21,893 nucleotides of DNA from Chloroflexota bacterium. Its GTDB lineage: Bacteria > Chloroflexota > UBA6077. The notes beneath the pieces were generated by a model that was not told where the DNA came from, did no database searches, and was given only the letters and a program-made list of their open reading frames with translations. The position numbers and the translations under genes are program-made. Positions within the stretch are counted from its first letter, which is position 1. Every line of letters starts with the position of its first letter. Location of the stretch: NCBI GenBank assembly GCA_021806765.1, contig JAJZQR010000069.1:1-21893 (forward strand). Reading direction: 5' to 3'. This document shows, one piece after another, positions 16,301 to 21,893 of the stretch.

Positions 16301-17601
16301 AGAGTGACGATCGACCCGATCCATCCGAACTGCGGCAGCACCTGAGGAAGAAGCTTCCGGAGTACATGGTACCGTCGGCCTTTGCCGTCTTGGATGAGTT
16401 GCCCTTGATGCCGAATGGTAAAGTGGACCGCAGAGCACTCCAGGCTATGGAGATGCAGAGCAAGGAAGTTTCCGAGCCGGAGGGGCACTACGTAGCACCA
16501 GAAGATGAACTGGAGCTTCGAATGATGGGGCTCTGGGAGGAGGTGTTGGATATTCGCCCCATCGGGGTGGAGACCAACTTCTTCGAACTGGGGGGTCACT
16601 CCCTCCTGGCAGTCCAACTGTTTGCGGAGATCGAGAAGACTTTTGGGAGGAGGCTGCCGCTGGCCACACTGTTTGAGGGAGCGACGATCAGACAGCTGGC
16701 GAGCCGCCTCCGCGGTGAGATCCGAGACGTCGATAGGGCCTCCCTGGTTTCTATCCAACCTGACGGATCTAGACCTCCTCTCTTCTTCGTCCACGGCGTC
16801 GGCGGGGAGGTTCTGAACTACCGCAACCTGGCGCTTCGTCTTGGGCCAGACCAACCGGTTTACGGACTCCAAGCCCGTGGGCTCGACGGCAGCCATTCTC
16901 TGCACTACAGCATAGAGGATGCAGCAGCGAGCTACGTCGAGGAGATACGGGATCTTCAGCCGATGGGGCCCTATTACCTGGCGGGATTCTCGGCCGGAGG
17001 GGTGTGGGCCTTCGAGGTAGCGCGTCAACTACACGCGCAGGGCGAGCAGGTGGCCATGCTGGCTCTCTTTGACACCGGTTGCCCGGGGTACGGGCGGCTC
17101 TTGCCGGCCCGCGAGAGGGCCCGCCGACACTGGAAGATAATGAGAAAGATGCCCTGGGGAGAGAGACTCCCTTACGTCTCGGCAAGGGTCACCCAGGTCA
17201 GGATCAGATTGCGGAGGCGTTTTCACAGGCTCGGTTTCGGAACAGGCCCCAAGTCGGGCAAGGAGCCGTCCTATGCCACGCAAAGCGTGGATCGGGCAAC
17301 CTGGATAGCATTGGACCGCTACACTCCCCAACGATACGCAGGGCGAATAGACCTCTTCTGGGCTGAAGATGAGGCACTCTTCCCTCACTTCGACGTAGAT
17401 CCTCGCCTTGGCTGGTCTCTTCTGGCGGAAAGGGGAGTCCAAATCCACGAGATTGCCGGCGATCATGCTGGCATGATACGCGAACCCGCGATCCAGGACC
17501 TGGCCGAGGGGTTGAGGGCGTGTCTCCGAGAAGCCCGGGAAGACGCTGAGCGGGAAGGCTTGGAAGCCTCTGACGGCGGCCTGGAGGCCGGACTCCCTTG
17601 A
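10318..17601 (+). CDS. Two-module NRPS, C-A-PCP-C-A-PCP-TE
   Basis: Cytosolic peptide synthetase of 2427 residues from GTG 10318, which has GGAGG eight bases upstream; a TTG at 10282 in frame is the alternative. Domains with approximate positions: C1 20-440 (HHIASDA 150-156), A1 470-965 (YTSGSTGTPKG, K963 in PNGKVDR), PCP1 with S1019 in LGGHS, C2 1080-1510 (HHLVHDG 1211-1217), A2 1545-2040 (YTSGSTGNPKG), PCP2 with S2095, and TE 2150-2400 with GFSAGG (S2225), D2252 and GDHAGM (H2383). The A-domain codes read by motif alignment are DALWLGGTFK and DAFFLGMTFK, close to known Val (DAFWIGGTFK) and Ile (DAFFYGITFK) codes. No epimerase or methyltransferase is present, so L-residues are expected. C1 would accept the acyl group from the preceding loading protein. 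Release by the TE is hydrolytic or cyclising. Confidence 0.95.
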   Translation: MQRRGKLRIPRRETMGACPLSFGQQRLWFLDQVQHSPALYNVSRALRVRGPLDLNALKAALDGIVARHEVLRTTFTALDGVPMQVIGEAKTVDLPVVDLTSLKSEGKEETLSRRLSEEAQRPFDLSSDLMLRAVLVQLERHDQVLLLVTHHIASDAWSMGILLRELAALYTTSFSGTPSHLPEVPVQYADFALWQRQWLQGDVLEEQLSYWMQQLRNGIPVLDLPTARSRPPSQGHRGGRQSLLLPAALLDGLKGLSRREGVTLFMTLLAAFQTLLHRYTGQGAIAVGTPIAGRRLLETENLVGFFVNTLVMRANLGGNLSFRELLAQVKETALGAYAHQDLPFEKLVEELRPDRDPSRNPFVQVVFQLKNVPRQPTEILGLEISEIELDAGPAKFDLSMETVERADGLLCSAEYDNDIFDESTIRRMLGHYRVLLEGVVSNPGQRLSELPLLTEEERHRLLVEWNDTKREYPRDRCIHELFEHQVDQRPNTIALALGEERLTYASSDARANQLARYLRRLGVGRGDVVGLYAERSFETVIAMLAILKAGGAYMPLDPTYPRERLALMVEDSRAKVLLTQERLLQRLPVGDATVTCLDTEWEIAEESVERLENCNAPLDPAYVMYTSGSTGTPKGVVVPHRAVLRLVFGTDYAQLDAQQTILQLAPVTFDASTLEIWGSLLHGGRCVLFPGRVPTPEQLEQVIQEQGITALWLTASLFNSIIDSKPEALSGVRQLLTGGEALSVSHVRQALAQLPSTLLVNGYGPTESTTFACCYRIPRKLDPNPGSIPIGKPIDNTKTYILDDHLQPVPIGIRGELYIGGDGLAIGYLNSPELTAERFIPNPFSDDPGARLFKTGDLARYLPDGNIEFLGRIDHQVKIRGFRIELGEIEAVLAQHPKVKEVVVAAREDTPGDKRLVGYVVPHQGQQSETGGLRSYLSEKLPEYMVPSAFVLLDSLPLTPNGKVDRDALPVPQCGREDSSSYVPPRTPIEEQLAGIWGDILGIDRVGINDNFFELGGHSLLAVQLVARIREALHVEFPLETIFASPTVASLAECVKEHREFGGCIPIPPIRAISRDRPLPLSFPQEGVWVLDRLAPGNLAYNAQVTLRLTGELDLGALNSTLTEVVRRHEILRTSFPAIGELPVQVIHPPYSVTLPIVDLQHLSEQEREAEAERLIYEQLRQPFDVTQVPLIRWSLLRLGRREHVLVQVEHHLVHDGWSLAVLLKEIKAIYDAFSSGRPSPLPEPPLQFGDFAVWQRSWMKDEVLESQLAYWQERLQNAPSRLDLPTDRRVPAIRSLRGGKLVLDLPAKLCEGLRALSHQHGATLFMTLLAAFKVLLYRYTHQEDILVGSGIANRRLRETEDLIGMVVNTVVLRSSLDGDPPFHELLERVRDVALEAYAHQDLPFEKLVQRLQPERIGTHNPLFQVMFSFHDASVPALECRGLSGRVRYRHNGSAKFDLNVIAIPRRHGSVALEPSIEEDAIRLEWEFSTDIFDESTIRRMLGHYRVLLEGVVSNPGQRLSELPLLTEEERHRLLVEWNRTEREYPRDRCIHELFEEQVERTPEVVAVVYGDDHLTFRELNARANRLAHHLRGLGVGPERLVGICVERSLEMVVGLLGILKAGGAYVPLDPGDPKDRLGLVVTDAQLSVLLTQKRLQEMLPEHGARVVCLDTDWERVVEEGTEDLDCATDGASAAYVMYTSGSTGNPKGVVVPHRAVARLVVNTDYVQLGPADVVAQVSNSSFDALTFEVWGALLNGARLVIIKKETALVPSELGSQLNRYGVTTTFLTTAWFNLVACESPSVLGRLRHVLFGGEAGDPRWIREVLTSGPPERLLHMYGPTEATTFTTWHEVGSVAEGANTVPIGRPIANARVYLLDSHQHPVPVGVAGELYVGGDGLASSYLNRPELTEARFVADPFRQGDRLYRTGDLARYLRDGSIEFLGRIDQQVKIRGYRVELGEVEAALNGHPGVREAVVLTGQNGVAGKRLVAYVVAESDDRPDPSELRQHLRKKLPEYMVPSAFAVLDELPLMPNGKVDRRALQAMEMQSKEVSEPEGHYVAPEDELELRMMGLWEEVLDIRPIGVETNFFELGGHSLLAVQLFAEIEKTFGRRLPLATLFEGATIRQLASRLRGEIRDVDRASLVSIQPDGSRPPLFFVHGVGGEVLNYRNLALRLGPDQPVYGLQARGLDGSHSLHYSIEDAAASYVEEIRDLQPMGPYYLAGFSAGGVWAFEVARQLHAQGEQVAMLALFDTGCPGYGRLLPARERARRHWKIMRKMPWGERLPYVSARVTQVRIRLRRRFHRLGFGTGPKSGKEPSYATQSVDRATWIALDRYTPQRYAGRIDLFWAEDEALFPHFDVDPRLGWSLLAERGVQIHEIAGDHAGMIREPAIQDLAEGLRACLREAREDAEREGLEASDGGLEAGLP
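11569..11756 (+). repeat. Inter-module direct repeat, copy 1 (C1-A1 linker)
   Basis: This encodes the end of C1 and the linker into A1 (DIFDESTIRRM onwards to REYPRDRCIHE). Positions 11569-11699 are identical, base for base, to 14788-14918. The following ~57 bases differ at only a few positions. The offset is 3219 bp, a whole number of codons. Confidence 0.95.
14788..14975 (+). repeat. Inter-module direct repeat, copy 2 (C2-A2 linker)
   Basis: Second copy of the repeat at the equivalent domain junction of module 2. The 131-bp identity includes synonymous positions, whereas the sequence on both sides diverges quickly. It is therefore more than protein-level conservation and points to recent gene conversion or module duplication. 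Confidence 0.95.
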
Positions 17602-18488
17602 AGTATCGAGCAAGACGCTCGGAACCAGCGACCTCGTCGGGGCCGACTACCATCCCGTGGTTAGCTCCATCTGCGAGTCCGGTACTGGGCGACTCCGAAA
17701 TCCACATCTGGCGAGTCGATCTCGATCTGCAGATAGCTCGAATGTCGGCTCTGCAGCCCCTACTGTCCCCGGACGAAGCAGGGAGAGCGACCCGCTTCCG
17801 CTTCCCCCTGGATAGGGATCGCTTCATCATTGCCCGGGCAGTGCTCAGGATCCTTCTCGGGCTCTACACCGATGTGTCACCCGTCCATCTGCGCTTCTCC
17901 TACGGTCCCTATGGGAAACCCTCGCTGGCAGGGGCGCTACCCCACGGTCCGGTTCGCTTCAACCTCTCCCACTCTCGAGGTCTCGCCTTGTACGCCGTCA
18001 CCCGTGACCGGGAGGTCGGAGTCGACCTGGAGATGATCCGCGCGGACTTCGGGTGGAGGACCGTCGCCGGACGGCTTCTCTCTTCCGGCGAAATCGCCTC
18101 CATCTCTGCGCTTCCACCGGAGGAACAGGTCCAAATGTTCTTCACCTACTGGGCCCGCAAAGAGGCGCTGGCCAAGGCGCTGGGGGGAGGGCTTGCCCTC
18201 CCGCTGAGGCAGGTGGAACTCACTGGAGGCCGGCACGGATCTCCGATACTGGTGAGTGCCGGCGAGATCACCGGGAATGCAGGGGCCTGGCGGGTGCAGG
18301 ACCTCGGTGCGGGACTCGACCTGGCGGCAGCCGTGGCTGTTGCGGGAGAGAATGCGGTCCTGCGCGGTTGGCAGTGGGAGTGGGAGGGGGCGCGGCCCGC
18401 ATGGAAGGCCCGATCCATGGTAGAATCTGTTATTGGAGCTTACTGCGTGCGAGAGGTTGAAGGAGTCCCGCTTCGAGATGGAACCTAG
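17598..18488 (+). CDS. Sfp-type 4'-phosphopantetheinyl transferase
   Basis: Transfers phosphopantetheine from CoA to the carrier serines of the synthetase, the activation step for the whole line. The 296-residue protein shows the family blocks WRVDLDL (38-44), FNLSHS (121-126), GVDLE with metal ligands D143 and E145, and WARKEALAKALG (185-196) with E189 and K193. The size is that of the two-lobed Sfp group rather than AcpS. The TTG start overlaps the NRPS stop (TTGA) and has GGAGG ten bases upstream, so it is translationally coupled. The first ~33 residues look disordered and precede the conserved start of the fold. The 3' end overlaps the rel gene. It may also serve other carrier proteins. 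Confidence 0.94.
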   Translation: MKYRARRSEPATSSGPTTIPWLAPSASPVLGDSEIHIWRVDLDLQIARMSALQPLLSPDEAGRATRFRFPLDRDRFIIARAVLRILLGLYTDVSPVHLRFSYGPYGKPSLAGALPHGPVRFNLSHSRGLALYAVTRDREVGVDLEMIRADFGWRTVAGRLLSSGEIASISALPPEEQVQMFFTYWARKEALAKALGGGLALPLRQVELTGGRHGSPILVSAGEITGNAGAWRVQDLGAGLDLAAAVAVAGENAVLRGWQWEWEGARPAWKARSMVESVIGAYCVREVEGVPLRDGT

Positions 18489-20688
18489 TCTGGCGACCGC
18501 TGATCTGGATAGCTTGCTGGAGATCGCTGGGAAGCATCTCCCGCCGGAAGACCTCGATCTGATCAAGAGGGCCTACGAGGTGGCGGAAGAGGCCCATCGG
18601 GGTCAGTTGCGCATGTCCGGCGATCCCTACATCCTTCATCCTCTGGCCACGGCCATTACCCTGGCCGGCCTGCACCTGGATGCTACCGCCATCGCCGCCG
18701 GTCTGCTCCACGACGTCCCCGAGGATACAGGGCGCCCTCTGGTTAAGCTCGAGCAGCAGTTCGGGCCGGAGGTAGCGAAGCTGGTGGACGGTGTCACCAA
18801 GCTGAGCCGAGTGCGGTGGGTCCCCAGGGATCAGTCCGGCGATGGGAGTGCGAAGGACAAGCGAAAGGACGAGGAACAGGCCTACTGGGCCGAGAACGTC
18901 CGGAAGATGTTCCTGGCCATGGCCGACGATATCCGAGTCGTGCTGATCAAACTGGCGGACCGGCTGCACAATATGAAGACCCTCGGCTACCTGCCGCCGG
19001 AGAAGCGGAAGCGGATCGCCCAGGAGACCATGGAGATCTACGCGCCGCTGGCCAACCGGCTGGGTATCTGGCAGCTGAAGTGGCAGTTGGAGGATCTGGC
19101 CTTCCGCCACATGAACCCCTCGAAATACAAGGAGATCGCCGCTTCCCTGAAGAGCCGGAGGACCGTTCGGGAGCGCTACATCAGCCGGGCGGTGGGGATC
19201 CTGGAAGAGGAAATAGCGAAGACCGGCGTCGACGCGGAGATCTCGGGGCGACCGAAGCACATCTACAGCATCTATCGGAAGATGGAGCGGCGGGGAACCG
19301 ACATCAGCCACATCTACGACCTGCAGGCCGTCCGGATCATCGTGAACGAGGTGCGGGACTGCTACACGGTCCTGGGGATCGTCCATTCTCTGTGGCACCC
19401 CCTGCCGGGGCAGTTCGACGACTACATCGCCAGCCCCAAGGAGAGCATGTACCAGTCGCTCCACACGACGGTGCTGGGTCTCGACGCCAAGCCGCTGGAG
19501 ATCCAGATCCGGACTCGAGAGATGCACCAGCTGGCGGAGTACGGAGTGGCGGCCCACTGGCGCTACAAGGAGGGTGTCAAGTCAGACGCCAAGTTCGACG
19601 CCAAGGTCGCCTGGTTGCGTCAGCTGATGGACTGGCAGCAGGACATGATGATCGGTGCCCAGGAGTTCGTGGATTCGCTGCGGACCGACATCTTCCAGGA
19701 CCAGGTGTATGTGTTCACGCCCAAGGGGAGCATCAAGGATCTCCCCACCGGGGCGACACCGCTGGACTTCGCCTACCGGATCCATACCGACGTGGGTCAT
19801 CGATGCGTGGGCGCGAAGGTCAACGGCCGTCTGGTTCCGTTGGACTATCAGTTGAAGAACGGCGACATCGTCGAGATCGTGACCTCCAAGACCTCTCGAG
19901 GTCCGAGCAGGGACTGGCTGAACCCGAACCTGAATTACATCAAGACGGCCCACGCCAGAGACAAGATCCGGCAGTGGTTCAAGCGCCAGCAACGAGATGA
20001 CAACATCGCCCGGGGCCGGGAGATGCTGGAGAAGGAGCTGAAGCGGCTGGGGCTGGACCAGACGAAGCTGGAGGACGTCTCCTCCGCCTTCAAGTACGAT
20101 AAGCTGGACGATTTCCTGGCGGCCATAGGGTACGGGGACATCAATACCCACCAGGTGGCACAGAAGTTGGCGCCGCCGCCAGAGGAGGAGCTGCCTCACA
20201 CCGTTGCTACACTGCCGGTATCGACCCCACGAGGTATCCAGGTCCAGGGCGTGGGCGACCTGCTCACGAGACTGGCCAGGTGCTGCAATCCGGTGCCCGG
20301 GGATCCCATCGTGGGCTACATAACCCGGGGCAAGGGGGTCACGGTGCACCGGGCGGACTGCCCCAGCATACAGAACGAGGATGAGCCGGAGCGGCTGGTG
20401 AAGGTGGAATGGGGCAGGGTGGAGCAGCAGACCTTCCCGGTGAACATTCGGGTGGAGGCGTGGGATCGAGAGGGATTGGTGCGGGACGTGGCGGCGGCAG
20501 TGGCGGACGAGAAGGTGAATATCAGTGCCGCCAGTGTCACGGTTCACAAGGACCGAACCTCTACCCTCACCATGACGCTAGAGATTGTCAGCATCGATCG
20601 TCTGGCGCGGGTTCTGGCGAAGATCGAGGGGATAAAGGACGTCTTCAGCGTCACCCGGGACGGCAGCGGCCAGGCCAGAGCGGTCTAG
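18478..20688 (+). CDS. rel: Bifunctional (p)ppGpp synthetase/hydrolase
   Basis: Long RSH enzyme that makes and degrades the stringent-response alarmone. From ATG 18478 it is 736 residues, normal for Rel/SpoT. Order of domains: HD hydrolase (~35-190) with H54, the HD pair 78-79 and ED 82-83 intact; synthetase (~245-365) with RPKHIYSIYRKM, D281 and E341 in LEIQIRT; TGS (~407-468); a helical region; a cysteine-bearing RCCNPVPGD block; and a C-terminal ACT domain. Both activities are expected. The HD domain carries a charged insertion of about 15 residues near 118-136. A TTG at 18433 in frame would add 15 residues but lacks a ribosome binding site. The ATG lies inside the last codons of the phosphopantetheinyl transferase gene, an 11-bp overlap, with AAGGAG about 12 bases upstream. 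Confidence 0.95.
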   Translation: MEPSLATADLDSLLEIAGKHLPPEDLDLIKRAYEVAEEAHRGQLRMSGDPYILHPLATAITLAGLHLDATAIAAGLLHDVPEDTGRPLVKLEQQFGPEVAKLVDGVTKLSRVRWVPRDQSGDGSAKDKRKDEEQAYWAENVRKMFLAMADDIRVVLIKLADRLHNMKTLGYLPPEKRKRIAQETMEIYAPLANRLGIWQLKWQLEDLAFRHMNPSKYKEIAASLKSRRTVRERYISRAVGILEEEIAKTGVDAEISGRPKHIYSIYRKMERRGTDISHIYDLQAVRIIVNEVRDCYTVLGIVHSLWHPLPGQFDDYIASPKESMYQSLHTTVLGLDAKPLEIQIRTREMHQLAEYGVAAHWRYKEGVKSDAKFDAKVAWLRQLMDWQQDMMIGAQEFVDSLRTDIFQDQVYVFTPKGSIKDLPTGATPLDFAYRIHTDVGHRCVGAKVNGRLVPLDYQLKNGDIVEIVTSKTSRGPSRDWLNPNLNYIKTAHARDKIRQWFKRQQRDDNIARGREMLEKELKRLGLDQTKLEDVSSAFKYDKLDDFLAAIGYGDINTHQVAQKLAPPPEEELPHTVATLPVSTPRGIQVQGVGDLLTRLARCCNPVPGDPIVGYITRGKGVTVHRADCPSIQNEDEPERLVKVEWGRVEQQTFPVNIRVEAWDREGLVRDVAAAVADEKVNISAASVTVHKDRTSTLTMTLEIVSIDRLARVLAKIEGIKDVFSVTRDGSGQARAV

Positions 20689-20745
20689 CAGTGTCACTTG
20701 GCAGCGGTGGGCCGCGAAGCTACCAGCGTGCTGCCGTCCCTCCAG

Positions 20746-20780
20746 CCCTCACCCTGACCCTCTCCCAAAGGGAGAGGGGG
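20746..20780. terminator. REP-like hairpin between convergent genes
   Basis: CCCTCACCCTGA followed by the perfect hairpin CCCTCTCCC-AAA-GGGAGAGGG (20758-20778). This form is a widespread intergenic repeat of GC-rich bacteria and is well placed to end both the rel transcript and the opposing one. There is no T-tract, so it may act as a dispersed repeat with a transcript-end function. Confidence 0.7.
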
Positions 20781-20785
20781 CATAC

Positions 20786-21893
20786 CTACTTTCCCACCAG
20801 ACCCACGTTGGCGACCATCCCGGCGAAGGTATGCCCGGCCCCCAGCACGTCGATGGAGAGGACCTGGGCGGGCTTCGGCTCAGCCTCCATGAGATCGGTG
20901 CTGTAGTTCACCCACTGGCTCTGCGGGACCTCCTGGCCGTTAGGCGTGGGACGCTGCTCCGGGTTATTGCAGAAGAAGCCGTGGCTCCAGTCGATCTGGT
21001 TGCCTTTGGCATCCCGATAGTGAACCCGAATCATGACGGGGTACTCGTAGCCCATGTAGCCGCCGCCGGAGAGGCTCTGTTCGTCCACCCGCACGTCGGC
21101 CTTGAGCACCAGGGATTGATAATCCGAGACGTCCTTGTTGAGGACCTGGCTCAGGCCGGTTTCGTTGTGGGTGGCGGAGGGACTCACTCGGAAGACGCGC
21201 AGAGCCGTCATCTCCCGACCACTCGTCTTGTCGCTCACCAGCATCCTCTCGCCTCGCTCGACGGGTCGACCCGGTTCGTCGTTGTCCAGCTTATTCCATT
21301 GGGCGAAGCCCTGAGAGAAGTCTCCGTTGGCCACCAGTTGATCTCCCTCGGGCAGCGGTCCGGACAACTCCGTCTTGGTGAGAAGCACCTTCTCGCCCGT
21401 ACTGAGTTGTGCCTCGCCGGCCTTGCTGTACACAGTGGCCGTACCCTCCCGGGAGGATATGCGGGTGCGGCCATCGGCTACCTCCAGGCCGAAGTTGCCG
21501 GGATCGAGGAGCGTGTAGCCAAAGGGGGTGGAGACAAGAAACCGATTGCTCCTGGTGGGGGGTGAAGGCACATCGATACGGACTGTCCCCTTCTCCAGGC
21601 CAATAGCCGTGCGGGTGAACCCATCGTGGAACCGGCTCCTGCTCAGCTCTGTTAGCTGAAGTTGGGATCCGGAGTACAGTTGGATCCTTCCGCCGTCGCC
21701 CAGAGTCACAAAGGCCCGGCCACCCTGGCCCACCAGCAGTTCGTCGCCTTCCCGCAACTCCAGCTTGTCGTGAGCATTGATGAGGGTGGAGGATATGGCG
21801 TCGCGGAAGAGGACGATCCCCTGTTCCAGAGATAGGGTTCCCGAGCGCGGGATCGAGGCCGTCTCGTAGTAGCTCCTGGCTGCGAGGAAGGCT
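20786..21893 (-). CDS. FecR-domain protein with C-terminal beta-rich domain (partial)
   Basis: The frame is open to the right edge, so the N-terminus is missing; about 368 residues are visible. A FecR-like block (LREGDELLVGQGGRAFVTLG, then DGGRIQLYSGSQLQL) is followed by a second repeat-like stretch typical of FecR beta-sheet domains (GTVRIDVPSP...STPFGYTLLD). From about ANGDFSQGFAQWNK the rest resembles a carbohydrate-binding-like jelly-roll (SLVLKADVRVD, YPVMIRVHYRDAKGNQIDWSHGFF). Such proteins are usually envelope-anchored, but the anchor would be in the missing part, and no adjacent sigma factor is in view. The function is unknown. A TTG at 21757 could be taken as a start, but the FecR domain clearly begins upstream of it. 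Confidence 0.8.
   Translation of the reverse strand, partial: AFLAARSYYETASIPRSGTLSLEQGIVLFRDAISSTLINAHDKLELREGDELLVGQGGRAFVTLGDGGRIQLYSGSQLQLTELSRSRFHDGFTRTAIGLEKGTVRIDVPSPPTRSNRFLVSTPFGYTLLDPGNFGLEVADGRTRISSREGTATVYSKAGEAQLSTGEKVLLTKTELSGPLPEGDQLVANGDFSQGFAQWNKLDNDEPGRPVERGERMLVSDKTSGREMTALRVFRVSPSATHNETGLSQVLNKDVSDYQSLVLKADVRVDEQSLSGGGYMGYEYPVMIRVHYRDAKGNQIDWSHGFFCNNPEQRPTPNGQEVPQSQWVNYSTDLMEAEPKPAQVLSIDVLGAGHTFAGMVANVGLVGK

Noticed and set aside
18430..19557. Long minus-strand open frame (375 residues) opposite rel, and similar ones opposite the synthase, acyltransferase and NRPS genes
   Set aside because: These are antisense shadows of high-GC coding sequence. They have low-complexity composition, no family motifs and no supporting ribosome binding sites.
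1..21893. CRISPR arrays, insertion sequences and prophage genes
   Set aside because: No regularly spaced short repeats, transposase, integrase or phage structural motifs were seen on either strand.

Overview
The window is a GC-rich bacterial chromosome segment, probably from an uncultured lineage. I lean towards Chloroflexota, but only weakly. The hints are TTG/GTG-rich start sites, an ACT-fused malic enzyme, a FecR-type surface protein, REP-like hairpins of the CCCTCACCC...GGGAGAGGG type, and an inositol-lipid operon that resembles, but does not duplicate, the actinobacterial one. No marker here fixes the taxonomy.

Left part (1-6400). On the minus strand lie the 5' end of prfB (release factor 2), with its autoregulatory +1 frameshift site, and nfi (endonuclease V). 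A divergent control region follows, then a tightly packed plus-strand operon: inositol-1-phosphate synthase, two LpxL/PatA-type acyltransferases, a PimA-like GT4 glycosyltransferase and a CDP-alcohol phosphatidyltransferase. Together these form a plausible route from glucose-6-phosphate to inositol-phosphate, phosphatidylinositol(-phosphate), and then mannosylated and acylated inositol lipid. Two related copies of a hairpin-forming repeat (471-538 and 6308-6396) lie in intergenic gaps on either side of this block.

Middle (6400-8410). A minus-strand pair encodes a 62-residue four-cysteine protein and an ACT-domain malic enzyme. A plus-strand tRNA-Arg(CCG) follows, with an extended -10 promoter and a downstream hairpin.

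Right part (8414-20688). A compact non-ribosomal peptide operon starts with an acyl-AMP ligase fused to a carrier domain. Next is a 2.4-kaa C-A-PCP-C-A-PCP-TE synthetase, then a Sfp-type phosphopantetheinyl transferase that can activate the carriers. The A-domain codes read by eye (DALWLGGTFK and DAFFLGMTFK) resemble valine-type and isoleucine-type codes, so the simplest prediction is an N-acyl branched-chain dipeptide released by the thioesterase. The two modules share a 131-bp identical stretch at the C-A junction, a sign of recent recombination or duplication. The transferase gene overlaps a full-length bifunctional Rel (ppGpp synthetase/hydrolase) gene, which puts a secondary-metabolite operon in translational contact with the stringent-response enzyme.

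Right edge (20786-21893). After a REP-like terminator hairpin lies a convergent minus-strand FecR-domain protein with a C-terminal beta-rich domain, cut by the window end.
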